Assembly (NCBI GenBank): GCA_963710725.1
Contig: CAVQBJ010000001.1
Span: forward strand, 372,001-436,000
DNA length: 64,000 nucleotides
From: CAVQBJ01 sp963710725
GTDB lineage: Bacteria; Actinomycetota; Thermoleophilia; Solirubrobacterales; Solirubrobacteraceae
Direction: 5' to 3'
Both the position numbers and the translations under genes were made by a program. The notes under the pieces are model-generated. The model saw only the letters and a list, made by a program, of their open reading frames with translations, made no database searches and was not told where the DNA came from. Numbering within the stretch: the stretch's first letter is position 1; every line of letters begins with the position of its first letter. Positions 1 to 8,806 of this stretch are shown here, piece by piece.

Positions 1-81
1 AGATGGTCACCGCTGCCCACCGCGGCTCGGCGCTCTCAGCACGACGCGCCGTTTGGTCCGCCTCGCGAGGAGGGGGCGTCG

Positions 82-1795
82 ATGCGCCTTGGCGGGGTGG
101 TCGTGGCGGTCGGGATTGGCGCCTGCGCGGGGCCGGCGCAGGCCGGGCTGTATCACGTGTACAGCTGCCGGACGCCGGCGGGGGTGGCGGCTCCGACGGA
201 TGGGTGGCGTCGGGACGACAGCGGGGTTGGCGTCGATCGAAAATCGGATGCCTGCGTCAGGGCGGCTCGCTGACGAGCCGAGCTGCCGGGACGCTGACGC
301 GCACACACGGTTGGCAGTCGACCGAGCGAACTGGACTACACGGCGCCGCCGCAAACGGCGATCCAGGCGCCGCGACACTGTGGCGATCCGGCACAGGCGG
401 CCAACGTGCCGGGTACCCGGCCTCCGGGATTGCGTTCATCGACGACGCCGCCAGACATACGACCGAATGCCTGGCACATTCTGACCAGTGCGTCGCACTG
501 TTCGCTCACTGGGAGATCCGAGCAGCCCGCTCGCCTCGACGAATGCCGTGACCGTGCCGCCTGCGAACATTGAGGGCGCGACTCAGCTATTCGCACGGCC
601 GAGTGCAGCGTTGCTTCATCGGGATCGACACTGTCCTGCCACGACAGGGTCACCCGACGGCCGCCAGCTGCCGAGATCGACATCTACGCGGCGGACATAA
701 CGCTCGACGACCAGAGCCGCTCCCGCTGGTCGCAGCCGTTCCGGGGGCAGGCTCGTCACCGCGATCCCCGCTCAGCGGCACTGAGAATCCCTCACCTTCT
801 CCGCCGCCGACGCCGGCCCCGGCCTCTACCAGACCATCTTCCAGGTCGACGGCAAGACCGTCCAGACCGTGCCGATCGACAACAACGGCGGCCACTGCGT
901 CCCGGCCAGTCCGGCCCCCTCGGACGGGACGAACGCCTTCCTCTACGGACAGCCCTGCGTCGCCTCGGCGAACGTCACCGACACGTTCGACACGACGCAG
1001 GTGCCGAACGGCATGCACGAACTGCTCGTGCAGGTGACGGACGCCTCCGGGGCGGCGACAACGGTGATCGACCGCACGGTCCTCTTCCAGAACGGCGCGG
1101 CGCCCGGCGGCACCGGTGGCGTCTCGGGGGCGACGTCGGCGCCCAACGGCACGAACGCCGCGGCGTCGGCGTCCCTGCGCGTGCGCTGGGACCGCTCGGC
1201 CGCGGCCCGGCTGACGAGCAACTGGGGTCAGGCACGTCGCGTCGTCGGCACGCTCACCAACCCGACAGGGCAGCCGATATCCGGCGCGGTCGTCGACGTC
1301 GGCGCGCTCGCCAGCTACGACGGCGCCAGCGCGACCGTGGCCGGAACGGTCACGACCGACGCGCACGGTGCCTTCACGCTGGGGGTCCCGGGCAGCGTGT
1401 CGTCGCGGACGCTCACGTTCGCCTACGACGCGCACATCGGTGACAGCCAACCCGCCGCCACCGCGAGCCTGACGCTGCTCGTGCACGCCGGGATCTCGCT
1501 CTCGGTGCGCCCGCGGGTGACCGGGGTCGGGCGCGTCATCACGTTCCGCGGGATCCTGCGCGGGGCGCCGATCCCGCTCGGCGGCAAGCAGCTCGTGCTC
1601 GAGGCGCGCGCTCCCGGCAGCGCGTGGATCGAGTTCCAGGTCATCCGCACGAATGGGCGCGGCCGGTTCAGCGCGCGGTATCGCTTCCGCTTCGCCGGGC
1701 CCGCCAGCTACCAGTTCCGGGCGGTCTCGGAGTACGAGGCCGACTTCCCCTTCCTCGGCGGCGCCTCGAACGTGGTCGGCGTGTTCGAGCGCTAG
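82..1795 (+). pseudogene. Frameshifted secreted actinobacterial protein (relic)
   Basis: This is a broken gene for a secreted, repeat-fold protein of unknown function. Frame 1 from ATG 82 encodes a signal-like N-terminus followed by GLYHVYSCRTPAG, then stops at 273. Matching pieces continue in other frames: a CLRQGGSLT segment, an ATLWRSG segment, a DECLAHSDQC segment, then EIDIYAADITLDDQS from 670. From about 791 one frame stays open to 1795 (LTFSAADAGPGLYQ onward; 308 residues counted from GTG 869). Several indels separate the pieces. I recall this order of motifs from secreted proteins of Solirubrobacterales; that match is from memory. The C-terminal 300 residues look intact and Ig-like, but they lack a secretion signal. 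The TAG stop overlaps the stop of the convergent gene at a CTAG. Confidence 0.7.
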
Positions 1796-2541
1796 CTCCG
1801 GGACGGCTGTACCGACGCCGACACGCCACGCCAGGGCGCCGCGTCCGATGCCCACAGGTCGTTGAGCGCGACTGCGTCTTTGTACGTGTCCATGCAGGCC
1901 CAGAATCCCTCGTGGCGGTAGCCCCGCAGCTGGCCGTCGGTCGCCAGGTGCTCGAGCGGCGCCCGCTCGAGGACGCTGTCGGGCTGCAGGTAGGCGAACA
2001 CGCCGGGCTCGAAGAGGAAGAAGCCGCCATTGATCCAGTGCTCGGCGCGCGGCTTCTCGCGGAAGCCGAGGACGCGGTCGTCGTCGTCAAGGTCGGTCAC
2101 GCCGAACTGCAGCTCGGGGCGCACAACGGTCATCGTGGCCAGCGCGCCGTGCTCGACGTGGAAGCGCAGGAGGGCGTCGAGGTCGATGTCGGCGACGCCG
2201 TCGGCGTAGGTGGCCGCGATCGGCCCGTCGCCGACGCGCTCCTCGACGAGCTTGATGCGCCCACCGGTGGGCGTCTCCAGGCCCGTCTCCACGCACTCGA
2301 CGGTGACGCCGGGCGGCCAGGTCTGCGCGGCGGCGAACTCCTCGATGAGGGCGCCAAGGTACCCGGTGGCGAGCACGAACCGCGCGAAGCCCTGGGCGGC
2401 GTAGAGCTGGATGACGTGCCAGAGGATCGGCAGGCCCCCGATCTCCACGAGTGGCTTGGGGATCGCGCGCGTGTGCTCCTGCAGGCGGGTGCCGCGCCCG
2501 CCGCAGAGGACGACGACCGGTGTCGCTCGGGGCTCGATCAT
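1792..2541 (-). CDS. Nucleotidyltransferase, RfbF-like
   Basis: The 249-residue product is a sugar-1-phosphate nucleotidyltransferase related to glucose-1-phosphate cytidylyltransferase. The N-terminus carries the nucleotide-binding signature VVLCGGRGTRLQEHTR followed by PKPLVEIGGLPILWHV; later come TGGRIKLVEE, YADGVADID (metal-binding Asp) and NGGFFLFEPGVF. It is clearly a paralogue of the divergent rfbF at 2625 but lacks the extra segment after the ILWH region (NYFLHTCDVSFDV in the neighbour). Its nucleotide and sugar preference is therefore uncertain. ATG 2541 is preceded by a CATAAT box 9 nt upstream and no Shine-Dalgarno sequence. Confidence 0.88.
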   Translation of the reverse strand: MIEPRATPVVVLCGGRGTRLQEHTRAIPKPLVEIGGLPILWHVIQLYAAQGFARFVLATGYLGALIEEFAAAQTWPPGVTVECVETGLETPTGGRIKLVEERVGDGPIAATYADGVADIDLDALLRFHVEHGALATMTVVRPELQFGVTDLDDDDRVLGFREKPRAEHWINGGFFLFEPGVFAYLQPDSVLERAPLEHLATDGQLRGYRHEGFWACMDTYKDAVALNDLWASDAAPWRGVSASVQPSRS

Positions 2542-2550
2542 GCCGCCGGC

Positions 2551-2556
2551 ATTATG
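2551..2556 (-). promoter_or_regulatory. Putative -10 box of the minus-strand nucleotidyltransferase
   Basis: The minus strand reads CATAAT, 9 nt before ATG 2541, which implies a leaderless transcript. It faces the rfbF -10 box across an 83 bp divergent gap. Confidence 0.5.
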
Positions 2557-2610
2557 GCGAGCGGCGCGCGCGGGCCGCCGGATGCGCGCGGGGGCGCCCT
2601 ATGCGGCGGC

Positions 2611-2616
2611 TAAGCT
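2611..2616 (+). promoter_or_regulatory. Putative -10 box of rfbF operon
   Basis: TAAGCT lies 8 nt before ATG 2625 with no Shine-Dalgarno sequence in between. It is a member of the TANNNT set found before first genes throughout the window. Confidence 0.6.
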
Positions 2617-2624
2617 GCGGGCCG

Positions 2625-3395
2625 ATGAAGGCGGTGATCCTCGCGGGCGGACTGGGCTCTCGTCTGAGCGAAGAGACCGTGCTGCGACCCAAGCCGATGG
2701 TCGAGATCGGCGGTAAGCCGATCCTCTGGCACATCATGAAGCTGTACTCCGCGCACGGCGTGAACGACTTCGTGATCTGCCTGGGCTATAAGGGCTACGT
2801 GATCAAGGAGTATTTCGCCAACTACTTCCTGCACACGTGCGACGTCTCGTTCGACGTGGCGAGCGGCGCGATGGAGGTGCATCGCTCCTCGGCCGAGCCG
2901 TGGCGGGTGACGCTCGTGGAGACCGGCGAGACGACGATGACCGGTGGGCGGCTGAAGCGCGTGCTCGATTACGTGGCCGGGGAGGACTTCTGCTTCACCT
3001 ACGGCGACGGCCTCGCCGACCTCGACATCGGCGGGCTGCTCGCCTTCCATCGCGAGCACGGCCGGCTCGCCACCGTCACCGCGGTGCAGCCGCCGGGGCG
3101 GTTCGGGGCGTTGGAGCTCTCGGATGACCTTGTGTCGGCGTTCGAGGAGAAGCCGCGCGGGGACGGCGGCTGGACGAACGGCGGCTTCTTCGTGCTCTCC
3201 CCCGAGGTCGGTCGCTACATCGACGGCGACGCCACCGTGTGGGAGCAGGACCCCGTGCATCGCCTCTCGGGCGAGGGCGAGCTCGCATGCTACCGCCACC
3301 ACGGCTACTGGCAGGCGATGGACACGCTGCGCGACCGCACGCAGCTGCAGCAGCTGTGGGAGTCCGGCCAGGCGCCGTGGAAGATGTGGGCGTGA
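2625..3395 (+). CDS. rfbF: Glucose-1-phosphate cytidylyltransferase
   Basis: RfbF makes CDP-glucose from CTP and glucose 1-phosphate, the first step toward CDP-6-deoxy sugars. The 256 residues begin MKAVILAGGLGSRLSEET, then RPKPMVEIGGKPILWHIM, with TMTGGRLKR, the metal-site YGDGLADLD and a C-terminal YWQAMDTLRDR. Length and motif order match the family. It heads an operon: its TGA overlaps the GTG of rfbG (GTGA at 3392), so rfbF and rfbG are probably translationally coupled. The start at 2625 is chosen because it begins the conserved domain and sits 8 nt after a -10 box; an upstream in-frame extension to 2451 would overlap the divergent gene. Confidence 0.95.
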   Translation: MKAVILAGGLGSRLSEETVLRPKPMVEIGGKPILWHIMKLYSAHGVNDFVICLGYKGYVIKEYFANYFLHTCDVSFDVASGAMEVHRSSAEPWRVTLVETGETTMTGGRLKRVLDYVAGEDFCFTYGDGLADLDIGGLLAFHREHGRLATVTAVQPPGRFGALELSDDLVSAFEEKPRGDGGWTNGGFFVLSPEVGRYIDGDATVWEQDPVHRLSGEGELACYRHHGYWQAMDTLRDRTQLQQLWESGQAPWKMWA

Positions 3396-4472
3396 GCGCC
3401 GGGACCGTCGACCCGGCGTTCTGGCGCGGCCGGCGCGTGCTCGTCACCGGACACACCGGCTTCAAGGGCAGCTGGCTGACGCTGTGGCTGAGCGCGCTCG
3501 GGGCGAGCGTGACCGGGGTCTCGCTCGACGTGCCGTCGGACCCTTCGCTCTACGAGGCGGCGCGCGTCGAGGAGGGCATCGACGATGTCCGGCTCGACAT
3601 CCGCGACCACGCGGCGGTGCGCGGGGCGATCGAGTCGGCGCGGCCGGAGGTCGTCATCCACATGGCCGCGCAGTCGCTCGTGCGCACCTCGTTCGCGGCG
3701 CCGCGCGAGACGTACGAGACGAACGTGATGGGGACCGTTCACGTGCTCGACGCGGTGCGCGCGACCGCCGGCGTGCAGGCGGTCGTCAACGTCACCTCGG
3801 ACAAGTGCTACGACAACCGAGAGTGGGAGTGGGGCTATCGCGAGGACGAGCCGATGGGCGGTCACGATCCGTACTCGAGCTCGAAGGGCTGCGCCGAGCT
3901 CGTCACCGAAGCGTTCCGGCGCTCCTACTTCTCGCAGCAGGGCGGGCCGCGCGTCGCCTCGGCCCGCGCCGGTAACGTGATCGGCGGCGGCGACTGGGCC
4001 ACCGACCGCCTCGTCCCCGACATCATGCGCGCCGTGCTCGCCGGCGAGCCGGTGCGCATCCGCAACCCGCACTCGATCCGTCCGTGGCAGCACGTGCTCA
4101 ACCCGCTCAGCGGCTATCTCGTGCTCGCGCAGGCCCTCACCGCGTCGCCGGACTTCGCCACCGGCTGGAACTTCGGCCCCGCCGACGAGGACGCGCGCCC
4201 GGTGCAGTGGATCGTCGAGCGCGTCGACGAGCGCTGGGACGACGACGTGCGCTGGGAGAGCGACGAGGGGCCGCACCCGCACGAGGCGCGCTTTCTGCAA
4301 GCTCGACTCCTCGCGCGCGCGCTCGCGCCTGGGCTGGCGCCCGGTCTGGGACCTCGCCGCCGGACTGGACGCGGTCGTCGAGTGGTACCGCGCGCTGCGC
4401 GACGGCGAGGACGTCCGCGCCGTCACCGTCGGGCAGATCGAGTCGTTTCAGTACGCTGCCGCGGCGAGATGA
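3392..4472 (+). CDS. rfbG: CDP-glucose 4,6-dehydratase (apparent +1 frameshift)
   Basis: RfbG converts CDP-glucose to CDP-4-keto-6-deoxyglucose. It is an extended short-chain dehydrogenase: VTGHTGFKGSWL at residues 18-29 binds NAD(P), NVTSDKCYDN near 133-142 supplies the catalytic Thr/Asp/Lys region, and YSSSK at 161-165 is the Tyr/Lys pair. The reading frame is lost near 4300: after HPHEARFLQ the expected ending (LDSSRARSRLGWRPVWDL through VGQIESFQ to TGA 4470) continues in the next frame. Removing one base gives about 359 residues, the normal size. Without correction the frame runs into the methyltransferase and looks like an 820-residue fusion, which I reject. GTG 3392 is chosen; GTG 3386 is an alternative. 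Confidence 0.85.
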
Positions 4473-5701
4473 GCGGCTCGGCCTGTCGATTCTGCGGCGC
4501 GCCGCTCGAGGCGGTGTTCGCCGACCTCGGGATGTCGCCGCTGGCGAACTCCTACGTGTCGCCCGAGCGCATCAACACGATGGAGCCGTTCTATCCGCTG
4601 CGCGCGCTCGTCTGCGGCCGGTGCTTCCTCGTGCAGCTCGAGGAGTACGAGACGCCGCACGAGATCTTCTCCGACTACGCGTACTTCTCGTCGTATTCCT
4701 CGAGCTGGCTGGAGCACTGCCGGCGCTACACCGAGGCGATGATCGACCGCTTCGACCTCGGCCCCGACAGCCACGTCGTCGAGCTCGCGTCCAACGACGG
4801 CTACCTGCTGCAGTACTTCCGCGAGCGTCAGATACCGGTGCTCGGGATCGAGCCCGCGGCGAATGTCGCAAAGGTGGCTTTGCAAAAAGGGATTCCCACG
4901 CTGGTGGAGTTCTTCGGCCGTGATACGGCCACGTCGCTGGCCGGCGAGTCGGCGGCCGACCTGCTCCTGGGCAACAACGTGCTCGCCCATGTCCCCGACC
5001 TGAACGACTTCGTGGCCGGGATGAAGGTCCTGCTCAAGCCGGGCGGGGTGGTCACGATGGAGTTCCCGCACCTGATGCGGCTCATCGACGACAACCAGTG
5101 GGACACGATCTACCACGAGCACTTCTCCTACTTCTCGTTCCTCACCGTCAGTCGCGTGTTCGCGGCCCACGGGCTGCGCCTGTTCGACGTCGAGGAGCTG
5201 CCGACGCACGGGGGCTCGCTGCGCATCTACGGCTGCCACGAGGACGATGCCGACAAGGCGGACACGGATCGCGCGGCGGAGCTGCGCGAGCGCGAGCGCA
5301 GCGCGGGCTTCGAGCGCGTCGAGACGTACACCGGCTACGGCGCGCGCGTGATCGAGGACAAGCGCCAGATCCTGCGCTTCCTCATCGACCTCAAGAACGA
5401 GGGCCGGCGGATCGTCGGCTACGGCGCCCCGGCGAAGGGGAACACGCTGCTCAACTACTGCGGCATCCGTCAGGATTTCCTCGAGTACACGTGCGATCTG
5501 AACCCGCACAAGCAGGGCCACTTCCTGCCGGGCAGCCACATCTCGATCCGCTCGCCCGACGCGATCCGCGAGGATCGCCCCGACGTCGTGGTCATCCTTC
5601 CCTGGAACCTCAAGGACGAGATCATGGAGCAGCTGAGCTACATCCGCGAGTGGGGCGGACGCTTCGCCGCGCGCACGCCGGAGCTCACGCTGCACGGGTA
5701 G
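4469..5701 (+). CDS. NDP-sugar C-methyltransferase, zinc-binding type
   Basis: This 410-residue SAM-dependent methyltransferase belongs to the sugar C-methyltransferase family (TylCIII/NovU type), which adds a methyl branch to keto-sugar nucleotides. Visible parts are an N-terminal zinc site (CRFCG near residue 6, then CGRC near 51), SAM motif I ELASNDGYLLQYF, GNNVLAHVPDLNDF, the family hallmark YHEHFSYFS, and GYGAPAKGNTLLNYCG in the C-terminal domain. ATG 4469 overlaps the TGA that ends the corrected rfbG frame (ATGA), supporting both the start and the frameshift reading. With rfbF and rfbG upstream and an epimerase downstream, the substrate is probably CDP-4-keto-6-deoxyglucose; this is inferred from context. 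Confidence 0.9.
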   Translation: MSGSACRFCGAPLEAVFADLGMSPLANSYVSPERINTMEPFYPLRALVCGRCFLVQLEEYETPHEIFSDYAYFSSYSSSWLEHCRRYTEAMIDRFDLGPDSHVVELASNDGYLLQYFRERQIPVLGIEPAANVAKVALQKGIPTLVEFFGRDTATSLAGESAADLLLGNNVLAHVPDLNDFVAGMKVLLKPGGVVTMEFPHLMRLIDDNQWDTIYHEHFSYFSFLTVSRVFAAHGLRLFDVEELPTHGGSLRIYGCHEDDADKADTDRAAELRERERSAGFERVETYTGYGARVIEDKRQILRFLIDLKNEGRRIVGYGAPAKGNTLLNYCGIRQDFLEYTCDLNPHKQGHFLPGSHISIRSPDAIREDRPDVVVILPWNLKDEIMEQLSYIREWGGRFAARTPELTLHG

Positions 5702-5708
5702 CCTGACC

Positions 5709-6287
5709 ATGCGCTATCGCGAGTCGCCGCTCGCCGGCTGCTGGATCCTCGAGGACGAGCCGATCCTCGACGAGCGCGGAGCGTTCGCCCGGACGTTCGA
5801 CGCCGAGGAGTTCGCCGCCCACGGCCTCGCGGCGACGGTCTCCCAGACCAACCTGTCCCACAACCGCGTCCGGGGAACGCTGCGTGGCCTGCACTACCAG
5901 GCCGAGCCGCACGGCGAGCCCAAGCTCGTGCGCTGCGTGCGCGGCGCGATCTTCGACGTGGCCGTCGACCTGCGCGCCGATTCCCCGACGCACGGCCGCT
6001 GGCACGCCGAGGAGCTGACCGCCGCCAACGGCCGCTCGCTGTACATCCCGGCGGGCATGGCGCACGGCTTTCAGACGCTCGCCGACGACTGCGAGGTGCT
6101 CTACCTGATGGGCCACCGCTACGTGGCCGAGGCGGCGCGCGGAGTGCGCTGGGATGACCCGGCGTTTGCCATCGGGTGGCCCGACGCCGGCGGTGCGCGC
6201 ACGATCTCCGAGCGCGACCGTTCCTACCCGGACTACGTCCCCGCCGCGGGGCTCGGCGGCGGCGACGACGCGCGTATGCTCGGGTGA
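5709..6287 (+). CDS. rfbC: dTDP-4-dehydrorhamnose 3,5-epimerase-like
   Basis: This is a 192-residue cupin-fold 3,5-epimerase of 4-keto-6-deoxy sugar nucleotides. Motifs include FARTFDAEEF, SQTNLSHNRVRGTLRGLHYQ with the catalytic His, KLVRCVRGAIFDVAVDLR, and IPAGMAHGFQTLADDCEVLY. It sits 7 nt after the C-methyltransferase in the CDP-sugar operon, and rmlA, rmlB and rmlD are absent from the window. Its likely substrate is therefore the CDP-sugar made by RfbF/RfbG rather than a dTDP-sugar. Its TGA overlaps the next GTG (GTGA at 6284). A second copy lies at 45705. Confidence 0.93.
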   Translation: MRYRESPLAGCWILEDEPILDERGAFARTFDAEEFAAHGLAATVSQTNLSHNRVRGTLRGLHYQAEPHGEPKLVRCVRGAIFDVAVDLRADSPTHGRWHAEELTAANGRSLYIPAGMAHGFQTLADDCEVLYLMGHRYVAEAARGVRWDDPAFAIGWPDAGGARTISERDRSYPDYVPAAGLGGGDDARMLG

Positions 6288-7231
6288 CGACGCCCGACGC
6301 CATCGAGTCCCGCGCCGCCTTCGCGGGTCGAGCCGCAGACGCGTGCCCGCTGTGCGGCGGCGCGTCGTCGGCCGCGTTCGTCGCCACGGATCGCAACCGG
6401 GAGGTGAGCGATGCTCGCTTTGCCTACCGGCGCTGCAGCACGTGCGGAACGGTGTTCCTGCCCGAGCCGCCCGAGGACCTCGCCCGCTACTACGCCGACG
6501 GCTACTTCGACTTCGCGCCCTCCGGGGAGGCGAACTGGCGGGCGAGCGAGTTCCTGCAGCGCGTGGAGGCGTTTCGCGTGGCGCTGCTGCGCCGCTACGT
6601 GTCGTCGGGGTCGCTGATCGAGATCGGATCGGGCGCCGGGGCGTTTGCCGCGGCGGCCCGCGAGGCGGGCTTCGACGTCACGGCGATCGAGATGGACGCC
6701 CGCTGCTGTGCGTACCTCCGCGACGAGGTCGGCGTGGCGGTCATCAACAGCGACCGGCCGGTCGAGGCGCTCGCGGGCCTGCCCGCCGTCTCGGTCATCG
6801 CCATGTGGCATTCGCTCGAGCATCTTCCGAATCCTGACGAGATGCTCGAGGCGGCCGCGGAGCACCTCGAGCCCGGCGGGCTGCTGGCCATCGGGATCCC
6901 CAACCCACAGTCGTTGCAATTTCGCCTGTTGCGCACGCGCTGGGCGCACCTCGACGCGCCGCGCCACCTCACGCTCATCCCGGCGACGGCGCTCATCGAC
7001 CGGGCCCGCGCACTCGGCCTGGAGCCGGTCGAGGTGTTGACCGGCGACCCGTTCGGACGCCACTGCAACCAGCATGGCTGGACGGCCGCGCTCGCGCGGC
7101 GCCCTGCGCGCGGCCTGTCGGCGTTCGCGCGTCACGGCGGCGCGGCGCTCACCAAGCTGCTCGCGCCGGCGGAGTCGCGCGGACTGCGCGGCGCGGCGAC
7201 GCTCGTGGTGTTGCGCCGAGGCCCGACGTGA
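6284..7231 (+). CDS. Class I SAM methyltransferase with zinc-binding N-terminus
   Basis: The 315-residue product begins with two Cys pairs (CPLCG near residue 19 and CSTCG near 49), a zinc-ribbon-like lead-in common in glycan-cluster methyltransferases. It continues with SAM motif I LIEIGSGAGAFAAAA and MWHSLEHLPNPDEMLEAA, then EPGGLLAIGIPNP. It probably methylates a sugar or lipid-linked glycan; acceptor and position cannot be told. GTG 6284 overlaps the rfbC stop, and its own TGA overlaps the GTG of the flippase at 7228, so it is a mid-operon gene. Confidence 0.85.
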   Translation: MTTPDAIESRAAFAGRAADACPLCGGASSAAFVATDRNREVSDARFAYRRCSTCGTVFLPEPPEDLARYYADGYFDFAPSGEANWRASEFLQRVEAFRVALLRRYVSSGSLIEIGSGAGAFAAAAREAGFDVTAIEMDARCCAYLRDEVGVAVINSDRPVEALAGLPAVSVIAMWHSLEHLPNPDEMLEAAAEHLEPGGLLAIGIPNPQSLQFRLLRTRWAHLDAPRHLTLIPATALIDRARALGLEPVEVLTGDPFGRHCNQHGWTAALARRPARGLSAFARHGGAALTKLLAPAESRGLRGAATLVVLRRGPT

Positions 7232-8721
7232 GCACCGCCGGCACCACCGACGGCGATCGCACCGAGGACGTGCTCGACACGTCGCAGGCCGGACCGGCCG
7301 CGATGCGCGGCGGCGTCCTGCGGATCGGCGGCTACCTCGCCGGCGGGCTGCTGAGCGCCGTCTCCGCGGCGCTGCTGCTGCGTCACCTCGGGCCGGTGGT
7401 GTTCGGCATGTACATCCTCGCGCTGTCGCTGGTGGCGATCGTCGACGGCGTCTCGGACCTCGGCCTGACGGCGATCGGCGTGCGCGAGATGTCCCTGCGT
7501 CAGGGGCCGCTGCGTGCGCAGTTCGCCCAGAACCTGCTCGGCCTGCGCATCGCCGTGACCGTCGTCGGGGTGATCGTGATGGTCGGCTTCGGGCTGCTCG
7601 TCGGCTACAGCGCGTCGGTCGTCGAGGGGGTCGTGATCGCCGGCTGCGCACTGCTGCTCCAGTGCGTGCAGGCAAGCCTGTCGATTTCGCTTCAGAGCCG
7701 GCTGCGCCTGGGCTGGGTGACGACGATCGAGCTGCTGCGCCAGCTCACGTTCGTGACGCTGGTGATCGTGTTCGTCGTGCTCGGGGCCGGGATGCTCGCC
7801 TTCCTGGCGATGGCGATCCCCGCGGCCGCGGTCGCCCTGATCGTGACCGCGAGGCTGGTGCGCGGGGATCTGCGCCTGCGTCCATCCTTCGATCGACGGC
7901 AGTGGCGCGCGATGCTGGTGATGATCCTGCCGTTCTCCGCGGCCGCCGCCGCGGCCACGCTGTACTTCCGCATGGCGGTGATCGTCGTCTCGCTGCTCGC
8001 GAGCGCGCACGCCCTCGGCAACTTCAGCGCCGCCTTCCGGGTGGCCGAGGCGCTGCTCGTGGTGCCGTTCCTCGCGGCCTCCGTCGGCTTCCCGATCTTC
8101 ACGCGTGCGGCGCGCGACGATCGCGGGCGGCTCGGGTACGCGGTCGGCCGCGTGTTCGAGCTGAACCTGCTCGTCGGTGCCTGGGCCGGTCTGTGCATCG
8201 TCATCGGGGCGAACCTGGCGATCCGGATCCTCGCCGGTCCGCAGTACCCGGGCGCCGGACCGATCCTGGCCATCCAGGGCGTGGCCGTCGGTGTGAGCTT
8301 CATCACCGCGCTGTGGGGCCAGGTGCTGCTCAGTCTCGGGGCGCTGCGGACGATCCTGGTCCTGAACGCCTCGGTGCTGGTGGTCGGGCTCGCCGCCGAG
8401 TGTGCGCTCGTGCTCGCCGACGGGGCGCGCGGCGCGGCGATCGCCACGTCGTCGATCGAGGTCATCGCGGCCGTGGCCGGCGGCGTGCTCATCACCCGAG
8501 CCGATCCGCAGCTGCGCCTGCCGGTCGCCATCGTGCCGCGCGTGGCCGTGGCCACCGCGCTGGCGGCTTCGGTCCTGCTCCTGCCGATCGGCACGATCGG
8601 CAGGCTCGTGCTCGCGACCGCGATCTACGCGGCCGCCGCGTTCGCGCTGCGGCTCGTGCCCGCGGAGGTGCGCCAGGAGATCGCGGCGCAGTGGCGGCGA
8701 CTCGTCGTGCGCTCGGCGTGA
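7228..8721 (+). CDS. Polysaccharide flippase (Wzx/MOP superfamily)
   Basis: The 497-residue protein is strongly hydrophobic with about 12-14 predicted membrane segments and belongs to the MOP/polysaccharide-transport superfamily. It should move lipid-linked glycan units across the membrane. The start MRGGVLRIGGYLAGG and the central PIFTRAARDDRGRLGYAVGR stretch are shared with the flippase at 42944 (PIFARAARDDHERLGYATSK), so the two are paralogues. It follows the methyltransferase with a 4 nt overlap and closes the tightly spaced part of the CDP-sugar operon; 85 nt separate it from the next gene. Confidence 0.9.
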   Translation: MSTAGTTDGDRTEDVLDTSQAGPAAMRGGVLRIGGYLAGGLLSAVSAALLLRHLGPVVFGMYILALSLVAIVDGVSDLGLTAIGVREMSLRQGPLRAQFAQNLLGLRIAVTVVGVIVMVGFGLLVGYSASVVEGVVIAGCALLLQCVQASLSISLQSRLRLGWVTTIELLRQLTFVTLVIVFVVLGAGMLAFLAMAIPAAAVALIVTARLVRGDLRLRPSFDRRQWRAMLVMILPFSAAAAAATLYFRMAVIVVSLLASAHALGNFSAAFRVAEALLVVPFLAASVGFPIFTRAARDDRGRLGYAVGRVFELNLLVGAWAGLCIVIGANLAIRILAGPQYPGAGPILAIQGVAVGVSFITALWGQVLLSLGALRTILVLNASVLVVGLAAECALVLADGARGAAIATSSIEVIAAVAGGVLITRADPQLRLPVAIVPRVAVATALAASVLLLPIGTIGRLVLATAIYAAAAFALRLVPAEVRQEIAAQWRRLVVRSA

Positions 8722-8806
8722 TGGACGCCGGTGTCGGCCGGCGCGTCGGTCAAGATCCGCCGATCTTGGTCGGCGCGGCCGTGAACGCCAGCCCGCGAGG
8801 GGGAGC

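Noticed and set aside
3239..5701. 820-residue dehydratase/methyltransferase fusion
   Set aside because: A one-base frameshift near 4300 hides the normal rfbG ending. Restoring it gives two family-sized proteins with an ATGA overlap.
6275..6283. TATGCT as a -10 box for the methyltransferase at 6284
   Set aside because: Only 3 nt separate it from the GTG, it lies within the rfbC coding region, and the gene is translationally coupled inside an operon.
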